The notes below the pieces were generated by a model. The model made no database searches, was not told the DNA's origin, and worked only from the letters and a program-made list of their open reading frames with translations. Position numbers and translations under genes: made by a program. Positions 16,881 to 25,337 of a DNA stretch of 64,000 nt are shown in pieces. The number at the start of each line of letters is the position of its first letter. The stretch's first letter is position 1. Source of the DNA: Leucobacter edaphi (GTDB taxonomy: Bacteria; Actinomycetota; Actinomycetes; Actinomycetales; Microbacteriaceae); contig NZ_JAEHOI010000005.1 of NCBI RefSeq assembly GCF_016522535.1, positions 62,001 through 126,000 on the forward strand, given 5' to 3'.

Positions 16881-18374
16881 CTAGAGCAGCTTCCCGAGCC
16901 AGCGGCGAACGAGCGTCTCTTTCGCCTGGGTATAGGGCGGCATGATGGTGGGGCCCAGCGTGTCCGGCGCAAGCGGTTTCGTGAGCACGGCCTTCTGGTG
17001 GCTGAACACCGTAAAGGAGCGCTCGCCGTGGTAGGCGCCCGAGCCGCTCTCGCCGACGCCGCCGAACGGGAGGCCGGGCACGGACAGGTGCAGCACGGGT
17101 GCGCCGAAGCCCAGGGCGCCCGAGCTCGTGCGCTCCTCCCAGGCGCGGCGCGCCGCGGGGTCGTCGCTGAACACGTACGCGGCGAGCGGCTTGTCGCCGG
17201 AACGCACCAGGCGGATCGCCTCATCGAGGTTCTCTGCCGGGATCAGGGGCAGGATCGGGCCGAAGATTTCCTCGTTCAGGATCGGGGAGCCCGGTTCGAT
17301 GTCCGCGAGCACCGTCGGCTCGATGAAGCGCGTCGACCGATCGTGCGTCCCGCCGACCAACACCTCGCCTGCCGAGAGGTACCCGACGAGGCGGTCGAAC
17401 TGGGCATCGTTGACGATCCGCCCGTAGTCGGGGTTCTGCGCGACGGCGCTGCCGTAGAGCTCGTGGACCGCGTCCGCGAGCAGCGGCGCGAGGCGGCGGA
17501 GCACGGCGCTCGGCCCGATCACGTAGTCGGGCGCGACGCAGGTCTGACCCGCATTGAGGAATTTGCCCCACGCAATTCGCTTGGCGACCTCCGCGAGCGG
17601 CGCCGTGCCGTCGACGTAGGCGGGAGATTTGCCACCGAGCTCGAGGGTGACCGGGGTGAGGTGCTCTGCGGCCGCGCGCGAGACGATGCGGCCGACACGG
17701 CCGTTGCCCGTGTAGAAGATGTGGTCGAAGCGCTGCGCGAGCAGCTCCGTGGTCTCGGGGACCCCGCCCTGCACGACCGAGACCGCTCGGCTGTCGAGCG
17801 CGTCGGGGACGAGCCGGGCGATCAGCGCCGAGGTGGCCGGCGCGAGCTCGCTCGGCTTGATGACCACGGCGTTGCCGGCCGCGAGCGCGCCGACCACGGG
17901 CGACAGCGCGAGCATGAGCGGGTAGTTCCACGGCGCGATGACGAGCACCACGCCGAGCGGCTCCGCCACGATCCGCGCCGAAGCCGGCTGCAGGGCGAGC
18001 GGCACGCCGACGCGCTTCGGCCGCATCCAGGACTCGAGGTGGGCCAGAGCGTGATCGATCTCGGTGACGACGAAGCCGATCTCGGTGAGCTGCGACTCCG
18101 TCGGTGCCTTCCCGAGATCCGACTCGAGTGCGCGCTCGAAGTCGGCGCTGCGATCGACGAGCAGCGCGCGCAATCGCGTGAGCTGCTCTCGCCGCCAGGC
18201 CGCAGGGCGGGTGATGTCGAGCCCGAAGCCGTATCGCATCCCCCCGACAATGCCCGCGATGCGGCGCACGTCGGTCGCCGCGAACTCCCCGCGGGGAAGC
18301 CCCTGTTCACCAGAGGATTTAGCAGCCGAGGCGGGCGACGGCGCGGAAACAGAGGGGGTGGAGGACGAACTCAT
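16881..18374 (-). CDS. Aldehyde dehydrogenase (ALDH3-like)
   Basis: A 497-residue NAD(P)-dependent aldehyde dehydrogenase. Motifs are VIAPWNYPLMLALSP, the glycine motif TGNGRVGRIV, the catalytic Glu in ELGGKSP, and the catalytic Cys in NAGQTCVAPDY. The overall length of the core and the C-terminal FGGVGESGSGAYHGERSFTVFSH resemble the class-3 type that oxidises fatty or aromatic aldehydes. The first ~35 residues are a Ser/Ala-rich extension. The ATG is preceded at 6 nt by TAGTCT, implying a leaderless transcript. Confidence 0.92.
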   Translation of the reverse strand: MSSSSTPSVSAPSPASAAKSSGEQGLPRGEFAATDVRRIAGIVGGMRYGFGLDITRPAAWRREQLTRLRALLVDRSADFERALESDLGKAPTESQLTEIGFVVTEIDHALAHLESWMRPKRVGVPLALQPASARIVAEPLGVVLVIAPWNYPLMLALSPVVGALAAGNAVVIKPSELAPATSALIARLVPDALDSRAVSVVQGGVPETTELLAQRFDHIFYTGNGRVGRIVSRAAAEHLTPVTLELGGKSPAYVDGTAPLAEVAKRIAWGKFLNAGQTCVAPDYVIGPSAVLRRLAPLLADAVHELYGSAVAQNPDYGRIVNDAQFDRLVGYLSAGEVLVGGTHDRSTRFIEPTVLADIEPGSPILNEEIFGPILPLIPAENLDEAIRLVRSGDKPLAAYVFSDDPAARRAWEERTSSGALGFGAPVLHLSVPGLPFGGVGESGSGAYHGERSFTVFSHQKAVLTKPLAPDTLGPTIMPPYTQAKETLVRRWLGKLL

Positions 18375-18380
18375 GCGGCA

Positions 18381-18386
18381 AGACTA
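18381..18386 (-). promoter_or_regulatory. -10 box of the aldehyde dehydrogenase gene
   Basis: TAGTCT on the minus strand with 6 nt to the ATG; same leaderless layout as luxS and uppS. Confidence 0.45.
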
Positions 18387-18466
18387 GTGCGGACCACCGA
18401 CACGCGGCTGATCGAATACCGGGAACCGTGCAACGCGGATCGGCGCCGTCGCGGTCCCGTTCCGGA

Positions 18467-18766
18467 TCACCAGAAGTGGAGCGCGGGGATGATCAGGAAG
18501 ATCCCGACGAGCACCGCGACGACCGACAGGCCGAAGCAGAAATTCGCCGCGATCGTCGCCCACAGCGGACGGCCGGCGTCGTCGACGTCGTCGTCCTCGT
18601 CGTCACGCGACGGGCCGTTCGGCTCGAAGGTGCCGTCGACACGGCGCACGGGAGGAGCGGGAGTCGCGAGGAAGCGGATCCCGAAGGAGTAGAGCGCGAC
18701 CACGAACACCGCGGCACCGAGCGCCGCGAGGAACACGATCAAAAAGGCCATCCAGTCGATGTTCAT
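18467..18766 (-). CDS. Small two-span membrane protein coupled to PiT
   Basis: A 99-residue protein with two hydrophobic helices (about 5-30, FLIVFLAALGAAVFVVALYSFGI; about 74-95, FCFGLSVVAVLVGIFLII) separated by an acidic loop rich in Asp (DDEDDDVDD). Function unknown. Its ATG overlaps the stop of the phosphate-transporter gene by 4 bases, so it is translationally coupled and may be an accessory subunit. Confidence 0.75.
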   Translation of the reverse strand: MNIDWMAFLIVFLAALGAAVFVVALYSFGIRFLATPAPPVRRVDGTFEPNGPSRDDEDDDVDDAGRPLWATIAANFCFGLSVVAVLVGIFLIIPALHFW

Positions 18767-20115
18767 CGCGCACCCTCCCCGTGCTCAGCTGCGCCGCCGC
18801 GCCCGTCCGGCTCCGCCTGCTGCGAGGCCGCTTCGGCCTCGCGAGCGGCCTTCTCGGCCTCGCGGGCCGCGATATCGGCGCGGACGGCCGACTGTGCGAC
18901 GGGCGTGAGCGGCGGGATCGTGCCCGTCTTGGTCTTGACCGACTTGACCTTGGACTTGCGGATCCGCACGGCGTAGCCGGACTCGGCGACGTCAGGAACC
19001 GGCACGGCCGGGATCGCGTTCGAGGCGTCAACCTGGTTGCGGCGCGAACGCCAGAAGATGAAGAGGATGAAGCCGAGGCCGAGCACCGCGTCGATGATCA
19101 CGCCGACCATGCCCAGGTGGGCGATCAGCGCGGCGATCGCGCCGACGAGTCCGGCGGCCGGAAGCGTGAAGAGCCAGCCGGACGCGATCCGTCCGACCGT
19201 GCGCCAGCGCACGCTCGATCCGCGGCGTCCGAGGCCCGAACCGATGACCGAGCCGGAGGCGACCTGCGTCGTGGAGAGCGCGAAGCCGAGGTGGCTGGAG
19301 GCCAGGATCGTCGCCGACGTTGCGGTCTCGGCAGCGAACCCCTGGGCGGGCTTCACCTGGGTGAGGCCGGCGCCGAGCGTGCGGATGATGCGCCAGCCAC
19401 CCGAGTAGGTGCCGATGGCGATCGCGAGCGCGCAGGCGATGACGACCCAGAGGTGCGGGCCGGTGCCGGGCTGCTGCATGTTGGCGGCCACGAGGGTCAG
19501 GGTGATGACGCCCATCGTCTTCTGCGCGTCGTTCGTGCCGTGCGCGAGGGCGATCAGCGAGGAGGACGCGATCTGGGCGTAGCGGAAACGACCGCGGCCG
19601 TCCTTCTTGCCGTCGTGGCGGCGCGTGATCGCATACGCGACCCGGGTGGCCGTGAACGCGACGAGGCCGGCGGTGACCGGGGCGGCGAGCGCCGGGATCA
19701 GGATCTTCGACAGGAACACCCCGCCGTTGATCGCGGAGATTCCCGCGCCCACGATCGCGGCGCCGATGAGGCCGCCGAAGAGCGCGTGGGACGAGCTCGA
19801 CGGGAGCCCGTAGAGCCAGGTCACGAGGTTCCAGACGATCGCGCCGATGAGGCCGGCGAAGATCATCTCCGGGGTGATGAGCACCCCGCCGTCCCCCTCG
19901 TTGATGAGGCCGCCCGAGATCGTCTTCGCCACCTCCGTCGAGAGGAAGGCTCCGACGAGATTGAGGAGCGCCGCGAGCAGCACGGCCGTCTTCGGCTTGA
20001 GCGCACCGGTGGCGATGGGCGTGGCCATCGCGTTCGCGGTGTCGTGAAAACCGTTCGTGAAGTCGAAGAAGAGCGCCAGTACGATGACCAGCAGCACGAT
20101 GAGAGTGAGTTCCAC
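18763..20115 (-). CDS. pit: Inorganic phosphate transporter, PiT family
   Basis: A 450-residue low-affinity phosphate/metal-phosphate:H+ symporter. It has the two duplicated PiT signatures: FDFTNGFHDTANAMATPIATGAL near the N-terminus and LAHGTNDAQKTMGVI in the middle; the GLPSSSSHALFGGLIGAA loop is also typical. There are about ten membrane segments, then a hydrophilic C-terminal tail of ~90 residues rich in Ala/Glu (probable coiled coil). The GTG start has a weak ribosome site. The 289-bp upstream region carries direct repeats like actinobacterial PHO boxes, so control by a PhoR-PhoP system is likely; the small membrane protein gene follows in the same operon. Confidence 0.93.
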   Translation of the reverse strand: MELTLIVLLVIVLALFFDFTNGFHDTANAMATPIATGALKPKTAVLLAALLNLVGAFLSTEVAKTISGGLINEGDGGVLITPEMIFAGLIGAIVWNLVTWLYGLPSSSSHALFGGLIGAAIVGAGISAINGGVFLSKILIPALAAPVTAGLVAFTATRVAYAITRRHDGKKDGRGRFRYAQIASSSLIALAHGTNDAQKTMGVITLTLVAANMQQPGTGPHLWVVIACALAIAIGTYSGGWRIIRTLGAGLTQVKPAQGFAAETATSATILASSHLGFALSTTQVASGSVIGSGLGRRGSSVRWRTVGRIASGWLFTLPAAGLVGAIAALIAHLGMVGVIIDAVLGLGFILFIFWRSRRNQVDASNAIPAVPVPDVAESGYAVRIRKSKVKSVKTKTGTIPPLTPVAQSAVRADIAAREAEKAAREAEAASQQAEPDGRGGAAEHGEGAR

Positions 20116-20144
20116 CGGCGTCTTTCGTTCGTGGGCTTAAGCGT

Positions 20145-20179
20145 GGTCCACCCGCGAGGTCACCCACTGTTCACCGAAT
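20145..20179 (+). promoter_or_regulatory. PHO-box-like direct repeats upstream of pit
   Basis: Two contiguous 11-bp units, GGTCACCCACT (20158-20168) and GTTCACCGAAT (20169-20179), follow a looser unit GGTCCACCCGC (20145-20155). The units match the GTTCACC core and 11-bp spacing known for PhoP sites of Streptomyces. They lie 30-64 bp upstream of the PiT start, on the opposite strand. Confidence 0.6.
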
Positions 20180-20195
20180 AGTCGATGTGCAACGG

Positions 20196-20223
20196 TTGAC
20201 ACGCACGCGCGCGCCGGTATTCA
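20196..20223 (+). promoter_or_regulatory. Sigma-70-like promoter directed away from pit
   Basis: TTGACA (20196-20201), 16-bp spacer, TATTCA (20218-20223). The orientation is rightward, whereas both flanking genes run left. Any transcript would be antisense to the 3' end of pfkA or a small RNA. Could be chance. Confidence 0.35.
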
Positions 20224-20265
20224 TGGTTCCACCTTGCTCTGATCAGGTCAAGCCGAGAGCGGCGC

Positions 20266-20287
20266 GTTCACTCTCCGTTTACCGAGC
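20266..20287 (+). promoter_or_regulatory. Second PHO-box-like pair upstream of pit
   Basis: GTTCACTCTCC (20266-20276) is followed without gap by GTTTACCGAGC (20277-20287), again 11-bp units with the TT(C/T)AC core. It lies about 150 bp upstream of the PiT start. Confidence 0.45.
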
Positions 20288-20289
20288 GG

Positions 20290-20395
20290 GCGCGGGCGCG
20301 GCGAACCGGCGGGGCGGGGCCCGCGGCGGAGCGAACCCAGCCGCGGCGCGGGGCCGCGCAGCGCGGGAGCGGCGCGGGCGCGGCGAACCGGCGGG
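20290..20395. repeat. Pair of 24-bp direct repeats 3' of pfkA
   Basis: An identical 24-bp G+C-rich sequence occurs at 20290-20313 and 20372-20395 (core GGCGCGGCGAACCGGCGGG). Between them is a further G+C-rich inverted region around 20340-20358. The stretch may act as part of the pfkA terminator; no gene is visible in it. Confidence 0.6.
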
Positions 20396-20404
20396 CGACC
20401 CCGA

Positions 20405-21460
20405 TCACCCGAAGTTGAGGCGCGCCTCCTGGTAGCGCTCGTGCGGCACCGTCTTCAAGCGGCCCACAGCGTCCCCGAGCGGGATCAGCTCGATCCTGTT
20501 GCCCTGCAGCGCCGCCATCGTGCCCCACGCCCCGGCGAGTGCGGCGTCCGCCGCGGCGATGCCGGAACGGGTGGCGAGCACCCGATCGAACGCGGTGGGC
20601 GACCCGCCGCGCTGCACGTGCCCGAGCACGGTCGCGCGGGTCTCGATCCCGGTCAGCTCCTCGATCAGCGGGGCGAGCACCTCGGCGATCCCGCCGAGTC
20701 TTGGTCGCCCGAAGCCGTCGAGCCCCGCGCGGGTCACGGCTTCCGAGGGCTCCGCCGAGCTGTCGTGCCCGGCGATCCTGAACCCCTCGGCCACCACGAC
20801 GAGCGAGGACCGACCGCGGTCGCGCACCTCGGCGACCCACGCGGCGATCTGCTCGATCGACTCCGGATACTCCGGGATGAGCACCAGCTGAGCGCCTCCG
20901 GCGACGCCGGCGTGCAGCGCGATCCATCCGGCATCGCGCCCCATGACCTCGAGCACCATGCAGCGCCGGTGCGATTCGCCCGTGGTCCGCAGCCGGTCCA
21001 CGGCTTCCGAGGCGATCGACACGGCCGTGTCGAAGCCGAAGGTGTAGTCCGTTCCGTCGAGGTCGTTGTCGATCGTCTTGGGCAGACCGACGACCGGGAA
21101 TCCCCGGTCAGCAAGCATCTTTGCGACCGTCTGCGTGCCGTTGCCCCCGATCAGGAGCAGGCCGTCGAGCCCGTGCTCGGCGAAGCGCGCAGCGAACGCC
21201 TCCCACTCCTCCCGGCTCCCGGCGCGCGAGGGGAACGGCGGGACGCGACTCGTGCCGAGCATGACGCCGCCGAGCGGCGAAATTCCCCGCACAGCCGGGC
21301 GATCGAGGGGCACGGTGTCGCCCTCGTGAAACCCCCGCCAGCCGTCCATGAAGCCGACCATCTCGAAGCCGTGCACGTCGACGCCGCGCAGCACGGCGCC
21401 GCGGATCGCGGCATTCATTCCCGGGCTGTCGCCGCCCGAGCAGAGCACGCCGAGCTTCAT
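20405..21460 (-). CDS. pfkA: 6-phosphofructokinase
   Basis: A 351-residue PFK-A fold enzyme that phosphorylates fructose-6-phosphate in glycolysis. Motifs: CSGGDSPGMNA (7-17), IGGNGT (104-109), PKTIDND (127-133; Asp131 is the catalytic-base position), SIASEAVDRLRTTGESHRR and MGRDAGW. Gly108 at the nucleotide position (PPi-dependent enzymes have Asp) together with Lys128 is the combination reported for ATP-using actinobacterial group III enzymes. ATG with GGGGAG upstream. Monocistronic. Confidence 0.93.
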   Translation of the reverse strand: MKLGVLCSGGDSPGMNAAIRGAVLRGVDVHGFEMVGFMDGWRGFHEGDTVPLDRPAVRGISPLGGVMLGTSRVPPFPSRAGSREEWEAFAARFAEHGLDGLLLIGGNGTQTVAKMLADRGFPVVGLPKTIDNDLDGTDYTFGFDTAVSIASEAVDRLRTTGESHRRCMVLEVMGRDAGWIALHAGVAGGAQLVLIPEYPESIEQIAAWVAEVRDRGRSSLVVVAEGFRIAGHDSSAEPSEAVTRAGLDGFGRPRLGGIAEVLAPLIEELTGIETRATVLGHVQRGGSPTAFDRVLATRSGIAAADAALAGAWGTMAALQGNRIELIPLGDAVGRLKTVPHERYQEARLNFG

Positions 21461-21503
21461 GGCACTCCCCCGTTCCGGGCCGTGTCTCGGCGCCGTCTCG
21501 AGC

Positions 21504-23675
21504 CTAGCCGAGCAGGATCGGCGCCTCCACGTCGGCGGAGGGCAGCGCCCGCGCGAGCACGGCCATCAGGGCCTGCAGCTGGACCGAGTCCTCGTCCTCG
21601 CGCTTCGCCTCGGCTCCGTCGAGCGCGCGGGCCGCGAGGCCGGCCTTGCCGTCGATGAGCTCCGCGATCTTCGCGTCGATGGTCTGGGCAGCGATGATCC
21701 GCCAGGCCGTGACCGGCTCCTCCTGGCCGATGCGGTGCACGCGGTCGATGGCCTGCGTCTGCTCGGCATCGGTCCACGACAGCTCCGCGAGCACCACGTT
21801 CGACGAGGCCTGCAGGTTCACGCCGACGCCGGCGGCGGTGAGCGAGCACACCGCGACCGAGACCTCGGGGTCCGTGTTGAACGCGTCGATCTGCTCCTGC
21901 CGGAACTGCGCCGTCTGGTCGCCGCGGATCGAGATCGTCTTCAGGCCGGCCTCGGCGAGCTGCGCCTCCACCCGGTCCATGACGTCGATGTGCTTCGCGA
22001 AGAACACGACCTTGCCGACCGAGCGGGCGAGCTGCGCCGTGTAATCGGCGGCGAGCGAGGCCTTCGCCTGGCCGATCTGGCGCACCATCGTGAACACGTT
22101 CATGCCGTCGGCTGAGGCGTTCGATTCCTCGAGCTCCTGCGTGCACACCATGCGGATGATGGCCTCGTCGCTGAGCTTCTCGCCGAGCTTGCCCGTCTTG
22201 ATCGCGGTGAAGCGATCGACGAGCTTCCTGGCGAGCTGCGCCTCGGCCTCGCGGATTCCGCGACCCAGCTCGTCGTCGAGCTCGACCGGGAGATCGACCA
22301 CGCGCTTCGCGGGGAGATCGGCGGCGACGTCGATCTTGCGACGGCGCACGATGCCCATGTCGATGACCGACTGCCGAGCTTCCGGATAGAACGAGGAGTC
22401 CGCGGGTGTCCAGCCGTTGTTCTCGAGGCGCGCCATGAGCTCGTTCCCGGGCTTGTCGGCGTCGGTCCACCCGAGGAAACGCCAGATGGCGCGGAAATCA
22501 TCGATGTCGTTGATGAGCGGGGTGCCCGTCAGCGCGATGAGCAGCGGGGAGACCCCTGGCGTGCGCTCGCGGATGCGCTCCGCGATGGCGAGCACGTTGC
22601 GGGAGCGCTGCGACTGCACGTTCTTGATCATGTGCGCCTCGTCGACGACCATGCCCTTGAAACCGAAGCGGCTGATCCAGTCGAGGTGGCGATCCAGGAT
22701 CTCGTAGTTCACGACGAACACGTCGGCGAAGGCGTCGACGTCGCGGCCGTCGCCGTGGATGACCGTGACCTTGCGCTGCGGCGTCCACCGCTCGACCTCG
22801 CGCGCCCAGTTCATCTTCACGACGTTCGGGACGACGACGAGCAGCGGATACGCATCCGCGACGGATGCGGCGATCACGGACTGCGCCGTCTTGCCGAGAC
22901 CGGGCTCGTCAGCGAGCAGGAAGCTGCGGTGCCCCTCGCGCACGCTCTCGAGGAAGCGTGCCTGGTGGGGCATGAGCTCGCGGCCGCGCGGCGCGAGCCG
23001 ATCCGGGACCGGGGGCTCGGGGAGCGGCATGCACGCCGAGCCGCCACCGCCCTGCTCGAACGACTTCAGGAGCGGCCCGAGCAGCTCCCAGTTCGCGAGC
23101 CGCACGACCGGGGTCGGCTGCTTCGGCGGCGTGAGATCCGGGGCGAGGAACGGCCGCGACAGCATGCGAGCGTCGATCCCGCTCGGCTCGACCTGGCGCT
23201 CCGCGAGCTCCGGGGGCACGAACGCCTTCGCGGGCTCCGGAGCGACCGGCTCCTCGTCGGGGGCGACGAGGCCCGCCTGCACGAGCATCTTCCGCTTGAG
23301 CTGCCGCGTGGCCTCCGTGATGGGGGCTGCGGGCTCGAGCAGCGTGATGAGGCTCGTGTCCCTGGCCGCCGTCTTCGCGAGGATGGCGGCGACGCCGTCG
23401 AGCCGCTTCAGCGTCTCCGCGCGCTCAGCGTCCTTGACCGACTCGTCGGTCTTCACCCTGGCGCGCTCCTCGCGCATGAGCAGCGCGATCACGTGGAACT
23501 TGGTGCGATTCGCCGGGGTGGCCTTTCCGCGCTGGGCGGAGGACTCGACCTCGCGAACCGCGCGCGCGAGCAGCGGGATGATGCCCTCGTTGTGGGCGTG
23601 CTTGCGGCGCGACGCGCCGCGATTCTGCGCGCTCTCCCGCTTGGCGGACTGGCGTGCGGCAGTGGTGGGTGCCAA
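21504..23675 (-). CDS. SNF2-family DEAD/DEAH-box helicase
   Basis: A Swi2/Snf2-type dsDNA translocase of 723 residues. Helicase core: LADEPGLGKTAQS (Walker A, about 254-265), VVNYEIL, VVDEAHMIKN (DEAH-type), LIALTGTPLINDI; C-terminal half VVFFAKHIDVMDRVEAQL, SLTAAGVGVNLQASSNVV and QAIDRVHRIGQEEPVTAWRII. The SMARCAL1-like layout suggests fork or repair remodelling. The N-terminal ~240 residues are Ala/Arg/Glu-rich, partly helical and not recognised. TTG at 23675 is chosen because AGGAG sits 6 nt upstream; the frame remains open 30 codons further. A DNA-uptake or defence context is not seen around it. Confidence 0.87.
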   Translation of the reverse strand: MAPTTAARQSAKRESAQNRGASRRKHAHNEGIIPLLARAVREVESSAQRGKATPANRTKFHVIALLMREERARVKTDESVKDAERAETLKRLDGVAAILAKTAARDTSLITLLEPAAPITEATRQLKRKMLVQAGLVAPDEEPVAPEPAKAFVPPELAERQVEPSGIDARMLSRPFLAPDLTPPKQPTPVVRLANWELLGPLLKSFEQGGGGSACMPLPEPPVPDRLAPRGRELMPHQARFLESVREGHRSFLLADEPGLGKTAQSVIAASVADAYPLLVVVPNVVKMNWAREVERWTPQRKVTVIHGDGRDVDAFADVFVVNYEILDRHLDWISRFGFKGMVVDEAHMIKNVQSQRSRNVLAIAERIRERTPGVSPLLIALTGTPLINDIDDFRAIWRFLGWTDADKPGNELMARLENNGWTPADSSFYPEARQSVIDMGIVRRRKIDVAADLPAKRVVDLPVELDDELGRGIREAEAQLARKLVDRFTAIKTGKLGEKLSDEAIIRMVCTQELEESNASADGMNVFTMVRQIGQAKASLAADYTAQLARSVGKVVFFAKHIDVMDRVEAQLAEAGLKTISIRGDQTAQFRQEQIDAFNTDPEVSVAVCSLTAAGVGVNLQASSNVVLAELSWTDAEQTQAIDRVHRIGQEEPVTAWRIIAAQTIDAKIAELIDGKAGLAARALDGAEAKREDEDSVQLQALMAVLARALPSADVEAPILLG

Positions 23676-23856
23676 TGGAACTCCTGGTCGGCGTGGTACG
23701 AACTCTGGTCGGGTACCTGGAACGCGGCCTCCCCGCTCGCCCGAGCCTGACCTCATGCTGCGCATGGGGCTCGAGACGCGATCGCGGGAGCGGCCTGGGG
23801 CCGATCCTATCAGTCACGCCGCTGCGACGCGCCCGGGAACGCGGAAGAGGGGCGGC

Positions 23857-24798
23857 TCAGTCGGTGTCGCCGAGCAGATCGCGGGTGCGCTGCACGTCCG
23901 CGTCCATCTGCTCGAGCAGCGCGTCGAGCGAGTCATAGCGCTCCATGCCGCGCAGCCGGTGCGCGAACTCCACCCGCATTCGCTTCCCGTAGAGGTCGCC
24001 GTCGAAATCGAGCAGGAAGGCCTCGACGCGGGACTGCCCCTCGGGGGTGAACGTCGGGTTGTTGCCGACGGAGATCGCCGCGATCCGGCGCTCCCCCTCG
24101 ATCGTCGTCCAGCCGGCGTAGACGCCGTCGGCGGGGACGAGCCCCTCGATCCGGCCGCCGAGATTCGCGGTCGGAAAACCGATTTCGCGGCCGCGCGCGT
24201 CGCCGCGCACCACCTCGCCGCGCACCGCGGGGGCCCTGCCGAGCATGCGGGCGGCGGCGTCGACGTCGCCCGCGGCCACCGCGGCGCGGACGCGAGACGA
24301 GGACACCTGATCATCGCCGTGACCGACCCAGTCGACGACCTCAGCAGTGAAGCCGAAGCGCTCGCCCAGTTCGGCGAGCAGCTCGCCGTCTCCTGCGCCG
24401 CGGTGACCGAAGCGGAAGTCGGCGCCCATGATCACGTGCTTCGCGCCGAGCCGGCCGACGAGCACGTCGGCCACGAAGTCCTCGGCGGGGATCCTGGCGA
24501 AGTCGGCATCGAACTCGACCATCACGCAGAGGTCGATCCCGGCCTCCTCGAATGCCTCGAGCCGCTGTTCGGGGCTCATGAGCGGCTGCGGGCAGGCCTC
24601 GGGCTTCAGATAGCTCAGCGGGTTGTTGCGGAAAGTGACCACGACGGTCCGCAGGCCATCTGCGCGGGCCTCCTCCACGAGCCGCCGGAGAATCGCCTGG
24701 TGGCCGAGGTGCAGGCCGTCGAATTTGCCGATCGCGACGCAGCTGCCCGCGCCCGTGTCGGCGGGGATCAGCTCGAGCGCGTCGACCACCTGGGTCAC
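23857..24798 (-). CDS. ribF: Bifunctional riboflavin kinase / FAD synthetase RibF
   Basis: Makes FMN from riboflavin and then FAD. With the GTG at 24798 the protein is 313 residues. The N-terminal adenylyltransferase domain has AIGKFDGLHLGHQAIL (nucleotide-binding HxGH), MGADFRFGHRGAGD and SSSRVRAAVAAGD; the C-terminal kinase domain has GFPTANLGG (PTAN motif) and GVYAGW, with Glu in VEAFLLDFDGDLYGKRMRVEF. The start overlaps the stop of the upstream membrane protein gene by 4 bases (GTGA). No FMN riboswitch is visible upstream. Confidence 0.94.
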   Translation of the reverse strand: MTQVVDALELIPADTGAGSCVAIGKFDGLHLGHQAILRRLVEEARADGLRTVVVTFRNNPLSYLKPEACPQPLMSPEQRLEAFEEAGIDLCVMVEFDADFARIPAEDFVADVLVGRLGAKHVIMGADFRFGHRGAGDGELLAELGERFGFTAEVVDWVGHGDDQVSSSRVRAAVAAGDVDAAARMLGRAPAVRGEVVRGDARGREIGFPTANLGGRIEGLVPADGVYAGWTTIEGERRIAAISVGNNPTFTPEGQSRVEAFLLDFDGDLYGKRMRVEFAHRLRGMERYDSLDALLEQMDADVQRTRDLLGDTD

Positions 24799-25289
24799 GC
24801 CTGCGCCGCCTTGCCGGTGCGGCTCAGCCAGATCAGGCCGAGCACGGGGAGCACGAGGGGGATGTACAGATATCCGCTGCCGAAGCCGGACCACACCGAG
24901 GGGTGGGCGAAGAGCTGCGGGGCGAAGATGCTGAGCGCCCCGACGATGAGCACGCCCGCGAGCTCGAAGATGAGCGCTCCCCACGCGATCCGGCGCCAGA
25001 CGCCCCGGCGCTTGATGAGCGCGATCGAGGCCACGATGTAGACGATGCCCGACAGCGCCGACAGCGAGTACGCGAGGGGCGCCTCGTTGAACTTCGAGAT
25101 GATCTGATAGATCGAGCGGAATGTGGCGCCGAGCGCGAGAACGATGTACACGGCGATGAGCACGCGCCCGAGGCCGCCGAGGCGGTCGGCTCGGGTCTCG
25201 GCGTCGGTCTCCGCGGCGACGGCGGTGGCGTCGCCCTCGGAGGGTGCTGCTGCGGGGCGCTGTGGCGCGGTGCGTTCGGAATTCGACAC
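24795..25289 (-). CDS. Four-span membrane protein upstream of ribF
   Basis: A 164-residue protein with an Ala/Glu-rich cytoplasmic head (1-40) and four hydrophobic segments (about 42-60, 72-92, 100-122, 135-155). It resembles uncharacterised actinobacterial integral membrane proteins commonly found near ribF. GTG start, with TACACT 7 nt upstream and GGAGG in the same interval. Translationally coupled to ribF. Confidence 0.78.
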   Translation of the reverse strand: MSNSERTAPQRPAAAPSEGDATAVAAETDAETRADRLGGLGRVLIAVYIVLALGATFRSIYQIISKFNEAPLAYSLSALSGIVYIVASIALIKRRGVWRRIAWGALIFELAGVLIVGALSIFAPQLFAHPSVWSGFGSGYLYIPLVLPVLGLIWLSRTGKAAQA

Positions 25290-25337
25290 GCCCTCCAGTG
25301 TACCCAGCGGCGCCTCGGCGGTCGCCGGGTGGGTGAC

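Noticed and set aside
14309-16945. Open frame of 878 codons on the plus strand over ilvA and the AI-2E-family gene
   Set aside because: Shadow; both minus-strand genes are clear family members.
20405-21460. PPi-dependent phosphofructokinase
   Set aside because: IGGNGT has Gly where PPi enzymes carry Asp, so ATP use is more likely.
22759-25041. Open frame of 760 codons on the plus strand over the SNF2 and ribF genes
   Set aside because: Shadow frame with low-complexity product.
25290-25337. FMN riboswitch for ribF
   Set aside because: The 48-bp gap is too short and has no RFN motif; ribF is translated from an operon.
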